The notes below the pieces were generated by a model that was given only the letters and a program-made list of their open reading frames with translations, ran no database searches and had not been told where the DNA came from. 64,000 nt of DNA from Smittia aterrima (lineage: Eukaryota > Arthropoda > Insecta > Diptera > Chironomidae): contig CP093829.1 in the NCBI GenBank assembly GCA_033063855.1, forward strand, positions 10,798,243 to 10,862,242, given 5' to 3'. Position numbers and translations under genes: made by a program. Positions 1 through 11,566 of the stretch are shown here, one piece after another. Numbering within the stretch: position 1 is the stretch's first letter; the number at the start of each line of letters is the position of its first letter.

Positions 1-602
1 GTTTAGCGGCTTCTGTTCCTACAACAAGTCCACCAACAGCTTTAAAAGAAAGAAGATTAATTGTAGAAGAAGTTTGACAAATGTGTTGAAATTAAGAAGT
101 AATTACCTGATGATTCTGTTGGTCGCACGTTGCTAACGCTTGTGATACTTGGCGCTTTTTCGTGTTTGATTTTCTTTTCCTTCTTCTTATCCTTAGCCTT
201 TCGTCTCGACAAGGGAATTGTATCTTCGTCCTCGTCTGAATCAACCGCAAGTATTTCACGCTCACGCTTTCTAGATTTCTCTCGTTTTGGTTCTTTCTTG
301 TTAAACGATGAAATTGGCTTGGAGAATTCATCAAGACCAGGAACAGGGCCTAAGATCTCGTAGGCTGAAAATATTTCTCCGGAGAAAATATTTTGAGCAT
401 CCCCAATAACTTCTTTGAGCCGATTCTTGATGTCGTTATGTTCCTTCAAGCTCTTGTCGTAGAAAGCTTTTTGAAATTCATTCAGCTCCTCGTCGAAACA
501 ATCAAGTTGTAGAATTTGGTTTGGATCTGTTGGGGCAGACACAACAATGACGGAATCATCATCGGTAGTCTCAGTAGCAGTTGTTGTGTCATATGTAACC
601 AT
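1..602 (-). CDS. Lysine-rich, probably nuclear protein, 3' end off window
   Basis: Not recognised. The start is the ATG at 602. Exon 1 runs 602-107 and ends in phase 1 at a GTAATT donor. The next exon begins at 39 after a CTTTTAAAG acceptor, continues the frame (AVGGLVVGTEAAK) and leaves the window. The protein has an acidic, threonine-rich start, a helical stretch (FDEELNEFQKAFYDKSLKEH, about residues 36-55), then a basic tract rich in KKK/KREKSRKRERE from about residue 105, with an SDEDED acidic patch. That composition suggests a nuclear or chromatin protein, which is inference only. It is divergent to the NACHO gene at 1389. Confidence 0.6.
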
Positions 603-1388
603 CCTAAAATCAAAAAAGATTTAATTAGTTGGTAGAAATATTTTTATCAGAAAAATGGTATTTACGTGATGCTACTTGAAGCTTTATATGATGATTTTGG
701 AGAAAACTTTTTGAGGCTTGTGTACAATGTCTCTTCGTGACAGCAAATCTTATATTTTCCTCGCAATCTTTAATTTTTACAATCGTCCAATTCAGCCGCA
801 ATTTCGCATCATGAATGCGTTCAGTTGAAAAAAAAGTTTTTGTTTGAAAATATTTTCGAAACTAATTTTGTGGCGGGAAATTTAAAAATTCTGAAATTTG
901 AAATAATTGAATTGGTTTAGGAAGAGCCAAGATAAGCAAACCGCAAACAGCATCCAACTTTGCGTACAATTGAAATAATTTCATCTTCACGACGCTGCAA
1001 AATTCAACATCCAACGGGAAAGTTGAAGCATGCGCATATCAAATAAAATCTCACATGTGTCGAGAGGAAAGGGAAAATTGATTTTTTCACATTTTCACGT
1101 AGTGAATATTTTCATGATATTATTTGTTTGGAAAGTGTCCGAACACCACGTAATAACTAAAAGAGAAAATATTAAAAGGAAAAATACTATTCTCATCTGA
1201 AGGTCGCGTGTAAACAAAATTTGACTTGTGAATAGCGGAAATCTTAATGGTGTCTTAAACGTTACTAAAGTTAAAAGTTTTTATTGCCCGGGGAAAACAG
1301 AAATAAAATTTAAACATAGACAAGCTTCGGAAGTATTTCTTTAAATTTCTCGAGACGGTGAACAGAAAAATTTCATTTTACAGTCAAA
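603..1388. other. Divergent intergenic region
   Basis: About 790 bases lie between two gene starts that point away from each other (602 on minus, 1389 on plus). It must hold both promoters and the 5' UTRs. I see AT-rich sequence and no open frame with family resemblance. No TATA box is in an obvious position. Confidence 0.6.
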
Positions 1389-2407
1389 ATGACTTCGATA
1401 GTATTAAAAAGTTAGCAGAAATAGGAACAAACTTAATTTCTCGAATCATTCACAATCGTTTGCTTATTTTTAGGCCTCTCAATTCTTTTGGGGTGTTTCT
1501 TCATTTTCATGGGATTTATGAAGATCAGTCCGTATATAAGTAAAGAACTGCACCGAGATTTGGTAAGTAATTTGTATCATGATATTAACAATAATAAACA
1601 CTATTAATTTTTAATGCATTAATCATCTCAAGTTCTCATTAAAAAAACAAGTTCCGATTTTTCCACGGAACGCAAAAAGTAACGTTCAGTTCTATAAATA
1701 ATCACCTGCGAAAAACATCGAAACCAAAGAAAATATTCATGTAAAAATTTCTTATTTAGCTGACGAAATGCACGAGACATTTAATTCGTTCTATTAACCG
1801 AACATTGTAACATTTCTTTCGCGATGAGTCGCATCACGTCATCATAGCCACTTATTTCCACTTATTTTCACGTCATCATAGAATAAACAACGACACCTTA
1901 ACTTAATAACTTATTTTCCTATACTATCTCTTTTAGCGTAAGCATTATGTTAAATATGCAAAGGTTTTTCCGATGGCGAGCATGCTTGAATTAAGAATAC
2001 CATCGAAATGGTATCGTCGATTCATCGGAGGAACTGAAGTGATTTGCGGCTTACTACTTGCAGGATTTCCTAGCCGTGAGTGATGAAAAATAAATTTCTG
2101 TGTAAATATTTTAAGAACTTAAATTTTTTTTAGATAAAGTTAAGAATTTTGCCAATGTAACGTTGCTGTCTCTGATGTTCCTCGCAATATATTCGCAATA
2201 CGTCGTAAGCGATCCATTTGAGAGAATTGGACCAACTATGGTTTTCAGTTTTATGCTCATAGGTCGTTTAGTTATTTACTATCAGGTAGTAAAAGGATTT
2301 ATTTTTTTCCAACAATTTGCTTAATATTTTTATTCAAGATTCATCGAAAGGAGAATCCAAAGGCAGAATCAAATGGAATAAACACAAACGGCATCAAACA
2401 GGATTAG
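1389..2407 (+). CDS. NACHO/TMEM35-type acetylcholine-receptor chaperone
   Basis: Five coding exons: 1389-1410, 1474-1562, 1937-2075, 2134-2285 and 2339-2407, with phases that join exactly, giving 156 residues. The family is a small ER membrane protein that helps nicotinic acetylcholine receptors fold and reach the surface. Visible features are an N-terminal hydrophobic helix ending FFIFMGFMKISPYISKELHR, a second helix around GGTEVICGLLLAGFP (about residues 65-80), and two more in exon 4 (LLSLMFLAIYSQYV, then FSFMLIGRLVIYY), followed by a polar tail ending NGIKQD. The FxFMGxxK...P..S pattern and the GxxEVxCG motif are those of TMEM35A/NACHO. The intergenic gap to the next gene is about 415 bp, same strand. 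Confidence 0.85.
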
Positions 2408-2822
2408 GAATTCAAAAAAAATCGAATGACTGAAGGAATCTTCATGCCAAAATGAAAGCAATTTTCAACCACGATTCGATACCAAATATCTAAATGGGAA
2501 ATATTTTCTTCAAAATATAATATTTGAAAAGGAAAATTTAGCATGGAATTAATTAATCAAAGCGTCATTGAACTTTTATACCAAGAATATTTGCACAAAA
2601 TTTAATTAGTGGGTTTTGAAAGTTTGTGTGGAATTTTATTAAAATTGGAAAGATTTCATCAGGTTTAAGTCCTGCAAAATAAAAACGAATTAGGAAAATA
2701 AAAACGTTTTCACCAAAACGTAAAACAGTAGCCCTACGGGATGCGTCATCCCTGAAAAAATTGTTTTTGTTTACAGTTGACCTGCAAAAACATTTCATTT
2801 CATCATTGATAGTGATTTCGAA

Positions 2823-4694
2823 ATGAAGTTTTTGGTGTTCTTGCTTCTTTTTGTAATATTTGGCGATGGATTTGCGTGGAAAATCTTTTGGAAAGGTCGT
2901 AAGACAGGAGGCAACATTGGCCATCCTACAAACATCAAAGGAGAATTGAAAAGTGATACAAATGATTTATATTTTGAACAAAGACTCGACCATTTTGAAC
3001 CGACGAATGATAAGACATGGAAGCAGGTTATTACTCTTGCTTGTATTCACAATATCAACTTTAACATATTGTACTTTCAGAGATTTTATGTGAACGAAGA
3101 GTATTTCAATGGAGATGGATCGCCTGTATTTCTTAGTAAGAGACTGAGATTAATTTATGAAAACACAAACGATGACTTTTTTCCGAAAATATATAATGTT
3201 ATATATATAATATTTTTTGAAATATATAATATTCTGGCCTATATCTGCAGTGATCGGCGGGGAGGGCGAGGCGACTTCGAAATGGATGCACCATGGAGCA
3301 TGGATTCACTATGCGAAGCAGTTTGGTGCTCTTTGCTTTCAACTTGAGCATCGGTTCTATGGGAAATCCCATCCCACAGAGTAAGGCATGAAAAACTTTT
3401 CTTTATACTTTACATAATTTTTTATTTTTTAGAAATCTTTCGACCGAAAACCTCCGGTTTTTGAGCTCCGAGCAGGCCCTTGCTGATCTTGCATATTTTA
3501 TTACTGAAATGAATAACAAATATAATCTCACCGAGTCTAACCGCTGGATCTCATTTGGCGGTTCTTATCCAGGATCTTTAGCTGCTTGGCTTCGTGAGAA
3601 ATATCCTCATTTAGTTCACGGATCAATATCCGCAAGTGGACCCTTGATAGCTAAAATTGATTTCTTCGAATATTACCAAGTTGTCATTGAAAGTCTTCAA
3701 ACTTATAAGAAAGCCGATTGTGTGACACCAATCCAGAAAGCAATTCAACAAGTCGAAATTCTAATGAAACACATGATTGGTCAACGAACCCTGAATGAGA
3801 AATATCAACTCTGCGATCCTGTTGAGAATTCAATTTCAAATACTTTGGACATCGCCAATCTTTACGAAAATCTTGCTAGTAATTTCGCAGGGGTCGTTCA
3901 ATATAATAAAGACAATCGTGATAATAATCATATTTCGATTGACGTAGTCTGTGATCTCATGTGTAATCAAACAATTGGTGCTCCAGTAACAAGACTCGCA
4001 GCGGTAAATAGTTTACTTCTAAATGAGAACGGACAAAAATGTCTCGACTACCGATACGATAAAATGGTGCAAGAAATGAGCAATACTTCTTATGAAAGTG
4101 GAGCGGGAATGAGGCAGTGGACATATCAGACTTGCACTGAGTTTGGGTTTTATCAGACTTCAGACAAAAGTGATTCCGTGTTTGGAAATAAATTCCCAGC
4201 TGATTTTTTCATTCAACAATGCATTGACTTTTTCGGCAATCAATTCAATCAACGTGCTTTAAATAATGGAGTGTCTCGCACCAACATAATATATGGTATG
4301 TACTGCCGTGATCGAGACGATCTTGACAATTAATTGTTTTGTTCTTTCCATAGGGGGCTTAAAACCATCAACGACTAACGTTCTATACGTACATGGAAGC
4401 ATTGATCCATGGCATTCATTGGGTTTGACGGCTACTAACAAGGTACTATTCCTGAAATTTTATATATCAATAATTAATTCAATTTGTGATATTAAATTTT
4501 TAAGGATCAACCTCAACCCACCATTTACATCGAAGGGACTGCTCATTGTGCAAACATGTACGAGCCAAGTTAGTAAACAAAACTTAAATTGAAATTGAAA
4601 TAAACACGTTTTGTTTTTAGGTGACAATGACCCTCCTCAATTAAAAGCGGCACGAGTCGAAATTGTTAAGTTCATTCAGGCTCTCTTGATATAA
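2823..4694 (+). CDS. Serine carboxypeptidase, peptidase family S28 (PRCP/thymus-specific protease-like)
   Basis: Seven exons: 2823-3026, 3081-3135, 3251-3380, 3433-4295, 4354-4442, 4505-4568 and 4621-4694, giving 492 residues. A signal peptide ([20 protein letters not shown]) implies secretion or lysosomal targeting. Family S28 enzymes cleave after proline or act as dipeptidyl peptidases. The family N-terminal motif [11 protein letters not shown] is present. The catalytic Ser is in [14 protein letters not shown] (about Ser174), the Asp in [12 protein letters not shown] (about Asp435) and the His in EGTAHCANM (about His461). All three are intact, so the enzyme should be active. Length is normal for the family. 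An AATAAA follows the stop within about 10 bases. Confidence 0.93.
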
Positions 4695-4961
4695 ATAAAA
4701 AAGCTTCAATTTGATCAAAGAATTTGAGACAACTTCTAGTGTCGGATGTTATAAAAGCTCCCTACACCTTGAACGAAAGATTTTTTTATCGTTCAATATA
4801 CAATCCACATGTATTTTTGAAGTCTTTATGAAATAAAATTGAAATATTCGATCAATTCACAATTGAGTATATTTTTTTTTTGGAAAATTACAAATCACCA
4901 ACACATTGAAATAGTCTAATGATCCTAATAAATTTATTTCACAAAGAGCAATAGCACTCAA

Positions 4962-6441
4962 TTAAAGTTTCTCTTTTAAAATTTTTACTAAAGACTCGTC
5001 GCTCGCTCTAGAATTTCGTTGACTGTTGTCTTGTAGTTTTCCGAGTATTATTGTTGATCCGATTTTATTCGACGATCTGTGTTTTGTCAATACTGAGTCG
5101 AGTGTCTTCGATCGACAAACGAAAAGTCCAAAAATGACAAAACCATGAATTGAATTGGCGACGTCGGATATAATGAAAAAACTTGTTGAATTCGCATCGA
5201 AGATCCAAGAGGCTGCCTCCATGCCCCATGTTAAGCCCATCAAGAGAAATAAGCGAAGGTACAACAGAAATCTGAAACCATATTCGTTGAAATATTCATC
5301 GACTTGGTGATAAATGACTTACCTCATTCGAATTGGGTTACATGATACTCGTCTCTTCTCAACTTTCCCCCTTACAATTAATTTATTATTCTGAACAGAA
5401 TAAATTTTAAAAGCAGTAACCGAATAGAGAACTACATTGACGAAAAGACTTATCGACATCGGCAAATATAGATAGAAAAACTCTATCTCACGATCGTTCT
5501 TTAAAAAGCACTCAAACCGACCGATTTGCGGTCTGAATTTCTCAGGAAAAAAAGTTGTTTCGTCAATGATATAAAGCATAGCCGTAATGATGAGTGGAAG
5601 AACATAACCATAACAGAAATATTTTAAAAACTTTTCGCTGCGAAAATTTGGATTCTTAACTTTCCTAAAAGTTTTCCATATGTCGAAGCACATTACATTG
5701 AGCCAGAAAATGCAAAACAAAATGCTCAAGTACATCATATAACCGGAAAACTTGCACAACCAGGCGATCTTCATGATAAGAATGTCCATTCGATCGAGAA
5801 TTAAGAAGGTGTATAAGAGGATTAAACTTAAAATGTGACACATTAAACATTTCCCATGATTTGTTTCGAATTGTTTCAGGTGCCAAAGAACGAAGAGCGT
5901 GATTATCAGTAGGGGAAGAGAAATGGAAGTTCCTTTGAAAAAAGAATTTAATTTGATAGATATAAAGTTTACAAATTTGAATAGTCACCTATCACTCTAA
6001 CTAAACTTTTGTGAAACTTTTCAATGTCGCCTTGCGACTGCAACTCGCAAGCCATTAGATGAACTAGAGTTTCGTTGTTATCAGTTGTAAGATGTAAACA
6101 ATGCTTTGATAGATTTATGGCCTCGCTTTCAGTTTTGGAGAGGATTCTTCCATTCTTAAAAAAATTCATTGGCACTTTCAATCAAACGTTCGCTTTAAAA
6201 GTTTATTTACCTCTAAACTCCATTCAAAGTCATCAACTAGAAGCATCTTCTCACATGGCTGACCGAAATTTATTTCGAGATCAGTAAAATTAGTCGAATA
6301 AAAACTTTCGCAAACATCAATCTCTGTACCGCAACAAAGTCTAATGCATTTATCTGAATGATCGCAGGAGGAGGTCTTGAGTGAGACACAAAATGAAAAA
6401 CAGAGCAACACAACCATTCTCACGAACATTTCAATTATCAC
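4962..6441 (-). CDS. Methuselah-like class B (secretin-type) G-protein-coupled receptor
   Basis: Four exons: 6441-6211, 6154-5989, 5932-5323 and 5271-4962, giving 438 residues. A signal peptide (MVVLLCFSFCVSLK) is followed by a cysteine-containing ectodomain (CDHSDKCIRLCCG) of roughly 125 residues, then seven hydrophobic helices. Helix 1 is SLPLLIITLFVLWHL, helix 2 is CHILSLILLYTFLIL, and the last pair contains LRLFLLMGLTWGMEAASWIF and GFVIFGLFVCRS. The CC near the N-terminus, the CFDIWKTFR stretch after helix 3 and the FLLMGLTW helix are typical of insect Mth/Mthl receptors. The ectodomain is shorter than the ~190 residues of Drosophila Mth. The ligand is unknown. A 36-base piece of exon 3 recurs in the neighbouring transporter intron. 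Confidence 0.88.
5828..5863. repeat. 36-bp repeat, copy 1, inside GPCR coding exon
   Basis: This 36-base stretch (ends ...CATTTCCCATGATTTG) lies inside exon 3 of the Mth-like receptor, where it encodes the end of the first transmembrane loop and the start of helix 2. It matches 7310-7345 with 2 mismatches, in the same orientation. Confidence 0.9.
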
Positions 6442-6631
6442 TGGTTTCAGTCTCCGTCAGATAACGTTTAGATTATAAAGTGATATAAAAACCATCTTGT
6501 ACTCTCTTTGTCACTCAATTTAAATTTTTAGAGAAATTTATTTGTTCCATAAAATCATGTGAGACGTTTATTCGAGTTTGGTTCCTTGTTTAGTTACACT
6601 TTATAAAAAATTTGATTCTTTAAAAAGAATA

Positions 6632-9000
6632 TCATTCCGTTTCATCGTCAATGAATATAGATTGGAACAAAATTTGGAAGAATTTCTCAACACGCTTTGA
6701 AGCCTGTTGATACTTCAAAGGCTTGTTCTTCCATTTGACGCAAAGATAATAAAATGGAACTCCACTCAAAGTGACGAAGACGTTGATTCCAAGATTTCGT
6801 GGCTCATAGTACGATGGTACAAGAACGAGCGTGACGCAGATGATGACAAATACAATTGGGATGAGAATATTAACTTTGATAGGTCGAGGCAAATCCGGTC
6901 TGTGAATTTGAAATAAAAATTAGTTTTTAGTTGATCAGGTTTAATTGATCGTCTTACTTTGTATGTCTCATCCAGAGAAGTCCCATAACACAAGCAGCAA
7001 TTGAGAGCCAAAGTGCTTGACTGAAATAATTCACCAGTTCGAACGCATTTCCAAATAAAACCATGATGAGAGACAGGATACATGAGAAAATCAGCGAAAT
7101 TATTGGTGTCTGTTTCTTTGCGTGAAAAAGTGCAAAGAGTGATGGAAGGTGATGCTCCTTAGCCCCAGTAGCAAATAATCGGGCACTAGTAAAAATGACT
7201 CCGTTCACTCCACCGAATGTGCTTAATGCAACAAAGATTGGAATCAACCATGCAACAGATCCAAAAACTTTGTTGCCAAATGTCTAAAGCGTGAAAAAAA
7301 TAATTCAATTTAAAATGTGACATAATAAACATTTCCCATGATTTGATGACTTACGACAGCAACAGCGAGACTTGATTTCATCTCTTCACCAGGAATCACC
7401 GCAAAATAACTCAAATTGGTTAAAACGTAAACAATTGTGACGATTGGCATGCCGATGTAAATAGCGCGTGGCAAATTTCTGTAAAAATGGCCTTTGCACA
7501 AATTTTAATTTTAAAAGAAATTATAACTTACTTGTAGGGATCTTGAAGTTCTCCTGTGACAAAATTCAAGTAATTCCAACCTCCGAAAGCGAAAAGTCCT
7601 TGCATGAAAGCGTAGCATATGCTCTACGGATGAGTGTTTGAGATGAGTGTTTAAACAACTATAATAATTTAACAACTATAACTTATAATAACCACTCACC
7701 TTTGGATCGTAATTTCCTTCCCATATATTGGAGAAGTTGTGACTGTCGCTGATTGTAAAAGAAATTCCTCCCATTACAATGATTGACACTAAGGCGATAA
7801 GCTTTCCCGCTGTGAAAATGTTTTGGACTTTCATCGAAAGCTTGGTCGATATGCAATTAATTGCTGTAAGCAGACATAAACAGAGACCAGCGAGTATCTT
7901 AACAATGTCTTGAGGAATTTCGCAGTGAGGGAAAAAGGGTTTTGCAGCTGAAAACAAAGTAATCGTGGGAATCATAAACAAACGTTTTTTTGGTCAAATC
8001 CTTACCATATTCAGCAAATGTCAAAGCCACAATCGCCTGAGAAGTTGATGAATGAAAATTTTCAAAATATTGACACATTCACAATATTGTTCTTAAATGA
8101 GTGAATTACGAAAACAATGTTTGTCGCAGTGATGACATATTCACAGACATATCGTCAGTCGCCATTTGAAAAGTATCGATCAATAAAACAGTAATTAAAG
8201 TTGATTTCCTCTGATCCCTTTGATCGGAAACATTGTCGTCGCAAACAATTTGATTTATAAAATATTTTCTTACCTGTGTCGTCGGTCGAATGATTAAGAG
8301 AGCGATCCACAAACGAAGGAATCCGACAAGCGGTCCAAAAGCAACTAACAAATAAGCATAATCTCCGCCTGATTTGGTTATCAAAGTTCCTGGAATGAAG
8401 TAAATAAACTTTATTTAATAATGTGTGTTCTCTTCGATTCCTTGAATGAATTTACCCAATTCAGCGTAGCAGAGAGCTCCCAGCGTCGATAAAACTCCTG
8501 ATAAACACCAAACGACAAGAGAGAAGCCAACTGACCTTGAATACAAATAAAAAAGGGATGTTTTATTATTTAAAATAAAGTAAAGAATTTGAAAAATTGG
8601 GAGAACAAGGGTCAGTAGAAATCATAAAAGACGAATTCTCAAAATTCTCTCAATGACGAAACATAAACCTGTTTATAGCCAAAAGAAGAAAATAATTACA
8701 GCATGGTGAGTAAATAAACAACTAACATATCTTCAACAAGAAGATCGTTACGATTGAGAGAACTCAAGACTTCTTCTTATCGCTTCGCAATTATGAACCG
8801 AAACAGAAAGGAAATAAAATAATTCTTTCTTTTGGTAACCACCAAAAAATTGAATCGTCTACTTACTCAGAGTATTTAAACACGCCGGATGGGCTCAAAA
8901 AAATTCCTGAGCCGATGATACTCCCAACGATGATCCCAACTCCGTTTAATAAATTAATCTTTCTTTCAAGAACGACCTTTCCCTCTTCTGTCGCCACCAT
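6632..9000 (-). CDS. SLC7 light-chain amino-acid transporter (LAT / b0,+AT type)
   Basis: Nine exons: 9000-8867, 8535-8456, 8389-8274, 8036-8006, 7947-7700, 7623-7532, 7478-7355, 7283-6958 and 6899-6632, giving 472 residues. It is a plasma-membrane APC-fold exchanger of the heteromeric amino-acid transporter group. The substrate-site signature [14 protein letters not shown] is at about residues 24-37. Twelve hydrophobic helices follow. The Cys that pairs with a 4F2hc-type heavy chain is present in FFPHCEIP (about Cys129). [16 protein letters not shown] and the [13 protein letters not shown] stretch are also family hallmarks. It most resembles the insect genes CG1607, mnd and JhI-21, which I cannot separate by eye. 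The 9001-9590 upstream region holds its promoter. Confidence 0.93.
7310..7345. repeat. 36-bp repeat, copy 2, inside transporter intron
   Basis: This lies in the 71-bp intron between exons 7 and 8 of the SLC7 gene and matches 5828-5863 at 34 of 36 bases. Since copy 1 is coding and copy 2 intronic, copy 2 is the likely derived one. Confidence 0.9.
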
Positions 9001-9590
9001 TGTTGTTTGATAAAGTCTTTCAAAAAGTAAACAATCGATTTTCTATTTCTCTGAGGCACTGCGTCTTAATGGATAAGCATTTCTTCTGTTTGTGCTACAA
9101 TCGCTAATATTTTTTCGATGAGCCGACACATTAATTTTTTGCAATTTAGAGAAAGAAACTCATAACATAAAACTATAAATCGAACTGGTCGAGTTGTAAG
9201 TTCGAGAGCAACTGAAAACTCATAAATTTTTTTTCCATTCTCGCTGAAACAAGAGAGTTGCGACATGCGCACTTTTCAACAAAATAAAAACAACGCGGTA
9301 CAATATCGAGGCATGACAAAAAGAGGTGCATTTTCCTTACAGCTTGGCCGAGGACTAAGGTAATTATTTGTTGCATCAAAGTTAGTGAAATTGAAGATAA
9401 CTTCTCTCACACACGCTCTTCCTCTCTTTCTCTCTCTCTCATAAAGCCACAATTTTTTTTTTGAAATTGATTTTTGATTTAATGCTCGTTTACACATAAT
9501 TATTTTAATCAGCAAGCTCATGAATATTTATTATCAGCTTCGTTTTCTTAAGCAATTTTTGCTCGCAAGTCAATTGACAATTATCGAAGT
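9001..9590. other. Intergenic region upstream of SLC7 gene
   Basis: This is non-coding as far as I can read. It contains a pyrimidine-rich CT tract at about 9415-9441, which reads GAGA on the minus strand and may bind GAGA-factor-like proteins at the transporter promoter. It also holds the 3' UTR of the kinase gene, whose stop is at 9591. Several short open frames here show no family resemblance. Confidence 0.55.
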
Positions 9591-10978
9591 TCATTTTGTA
9601 AGATATTCATCAGCCACCTTGTTCCAATTTGAAGTAACATTTTCATCCGTTTGAGAGTAAAGTTTTTCTAATAAATCCCATCCGGCTTTTTGAGTCGTTA
9701 GCAAATACTCATTGCTTTTATCAAATGAATGGAAATACAATCCAAGAACTAAGCTTTGGCAAAGGCGAGCGCAGATGCATAGCTAAAGAAATATTTTCGT
9801 TATAAAACCATAATGAATTTATTTAACAAATCTTACCTTTAAAACCTTCATTTCGTTTTCAGGAATCAATCTTATCGAACGATAACCAGCTAGAAAATAT
9901 CCTCCAGTGCTGACATCGCCTGAAGTCAAAAGCAAATAAGTCATAGCAAGGGCGATCTCAAAAACCAAACAAGAATATTGAGTGTCACCAAGGTCTAAGA
10001 ACCCAATCACTGTGTAATCACTCTTATTCGGCTTTTTGCCGACTAGAATATTTTGTTCGTTGAAGTCACCGTGAATCTTAAGAAAGCATTGGATTACAAA
10101 AATAACAAATAAAAACAATTTATAAAGAGAAATAGAATTCCAAAATATATTTACAGTTTGCTGACGAAATGTATCAATCTCCTTAATCACTTTGTCCTTG
10201 AATTCTTGAATAATACTCTCCACCATTCCACGCTGAGCTTCGTTAACGACGTACACAAATTCATCAAGATGAGCAACAGATGAAAGCTGCCATAAGCTTT
10301 TGTGATTTTTATAACCAGTGTGATTGAAATTCTAGAAAATATTTCATAAGTCTCATAATTGTTGATTGATTTTGAGATATCAAACCATCAAGGACTCGTC
10401 TAAGCGAGCTAAATAAACTCCAGCATCGAAAAACAAACTTGGTGTTGGTGGAACATCACAAAATATTTTTCCTGGTATATATTCGTACAAGCGAACCACA
10501 TTCCCTCCAGATATTGAGAAATATTCTCCTGAAATATTTTGTAACTGTCTCGGGCACATAAACTTTTGATTGTCTGAAAAAATCGCAAATTGCAATTCTT
10601 GTTTTAACCATAATCTTTAAAGAAACTTACTCAGATAAAGAGATAACGAGGTTTGACCTTCAATAAACCCTATTTTCTTCGAGTCGAACGAGTTCAGGAT
10701 TTTTAAAACAAACTTGGAGTTTGAACCAGAAATAGATTTGATTGCGGGATTTCTGATGCTTCTAAAAAAAACGAGATAATTTCCCAATTGACTTACTTCA
10801 ATTGACAATTGACTTACTTATCGGCATTGATAAGAAAGTTGCGATCATCATACGAGTTCAGTTCACAAATCTCAAGCGGTATTATGCCATAAACCAACGT
10901 ACAAATTTCCTTTGCTTTGTTTTCATCACAGTCTGGCTTTATCTTGATGCCAGGCTTAAGAATTTCACTGTCATCCAT
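9591..10978 (-). CDS. Hydroxylysine kinase-like phosphotransferase (APH fold, HYKK/AGPHD1 family)
   Basis: Six exons: 10978-10818, 10761-10631, 10573-10386, 10331-10155, 10076-9837 and 9782-9591, giving 362 residues, the usual length. HYKK phosphorylates 5-hydroxylysine with GTP in lysine/collagen breakdown. The catalytic loop is IHGDFNEQNIL (about Asp223 and Asn228). The metal-binding segment is GFLDLGD (Asp247). The N-terminus SYDDRNFLIN matches the family nucleotide-binding loop, and the lysine strand is KFVLKIL. All key residues are present. Homology is clear to the aminoglycoside-phosphotransferase fold; the exact substrate is inferred from the family. Confidence 0.88.
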
Positions 10979-11566
10979 AGCAATTTCTTTTTCAAACTAT
11001 TTAATAAAGCTTTAAGAGTAAGTTGTTTCGCGTTCGAGCGTAGAACAGAAAGTGACGTTTCACTTACTTACAGAGTGAGTTGAAAGTGACAAAAAAAAAA
11101 TACTATCTTATCAAATACTATACTGAGATACTAAAAAATCTTATCAGTGGATTCTCCAATCTTAACGGTTGAACAATTCTATTTACATGGATTTCCTTTG
11201 CAGTTGTATGGATGACACAAGTAAATCACCGAAATCTTTAGTTGTTATAGCTCATTCAATCAACTTCATCATTTCACGGTCTAATCAATTTGCGGTCAGA
11301 TGAAAACAAATAAATTGTTTCTTGACACTCTCTTTATTGGTCACTAGTAGTTTAATAGAAAACCTTGAACTTAATAAAAAATATTTTTTCATAGTAACGA
11401 CAAAAAGAATGAAGTTTTCAATAAAACAGTGAAAGCATTCGAAAGAAAATGGTTTTTTTAATCAAACATGTCAGAAATAAAGTCATTTGTTGCATTCTAT
11501 AAATCAAAGTCATTATATAACTTATTTCTGAACAGCCAATGTATTCAAGCGATATTCCCAGATTCG
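10979..11566. other. Intergenic region between msl-1 3' end and kinase promoter
   Basis: The kinase gene starts at 10978 and msl-1 ends at or below 11567, so this stretch holds the kinase promoter and the msl-1 3' UTR. An A-run lies at about 11091-11099. I see no convincing coding sequence, although a short extra 3' exon of msl-1 cannot be excluded. Confidence 0.5.
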
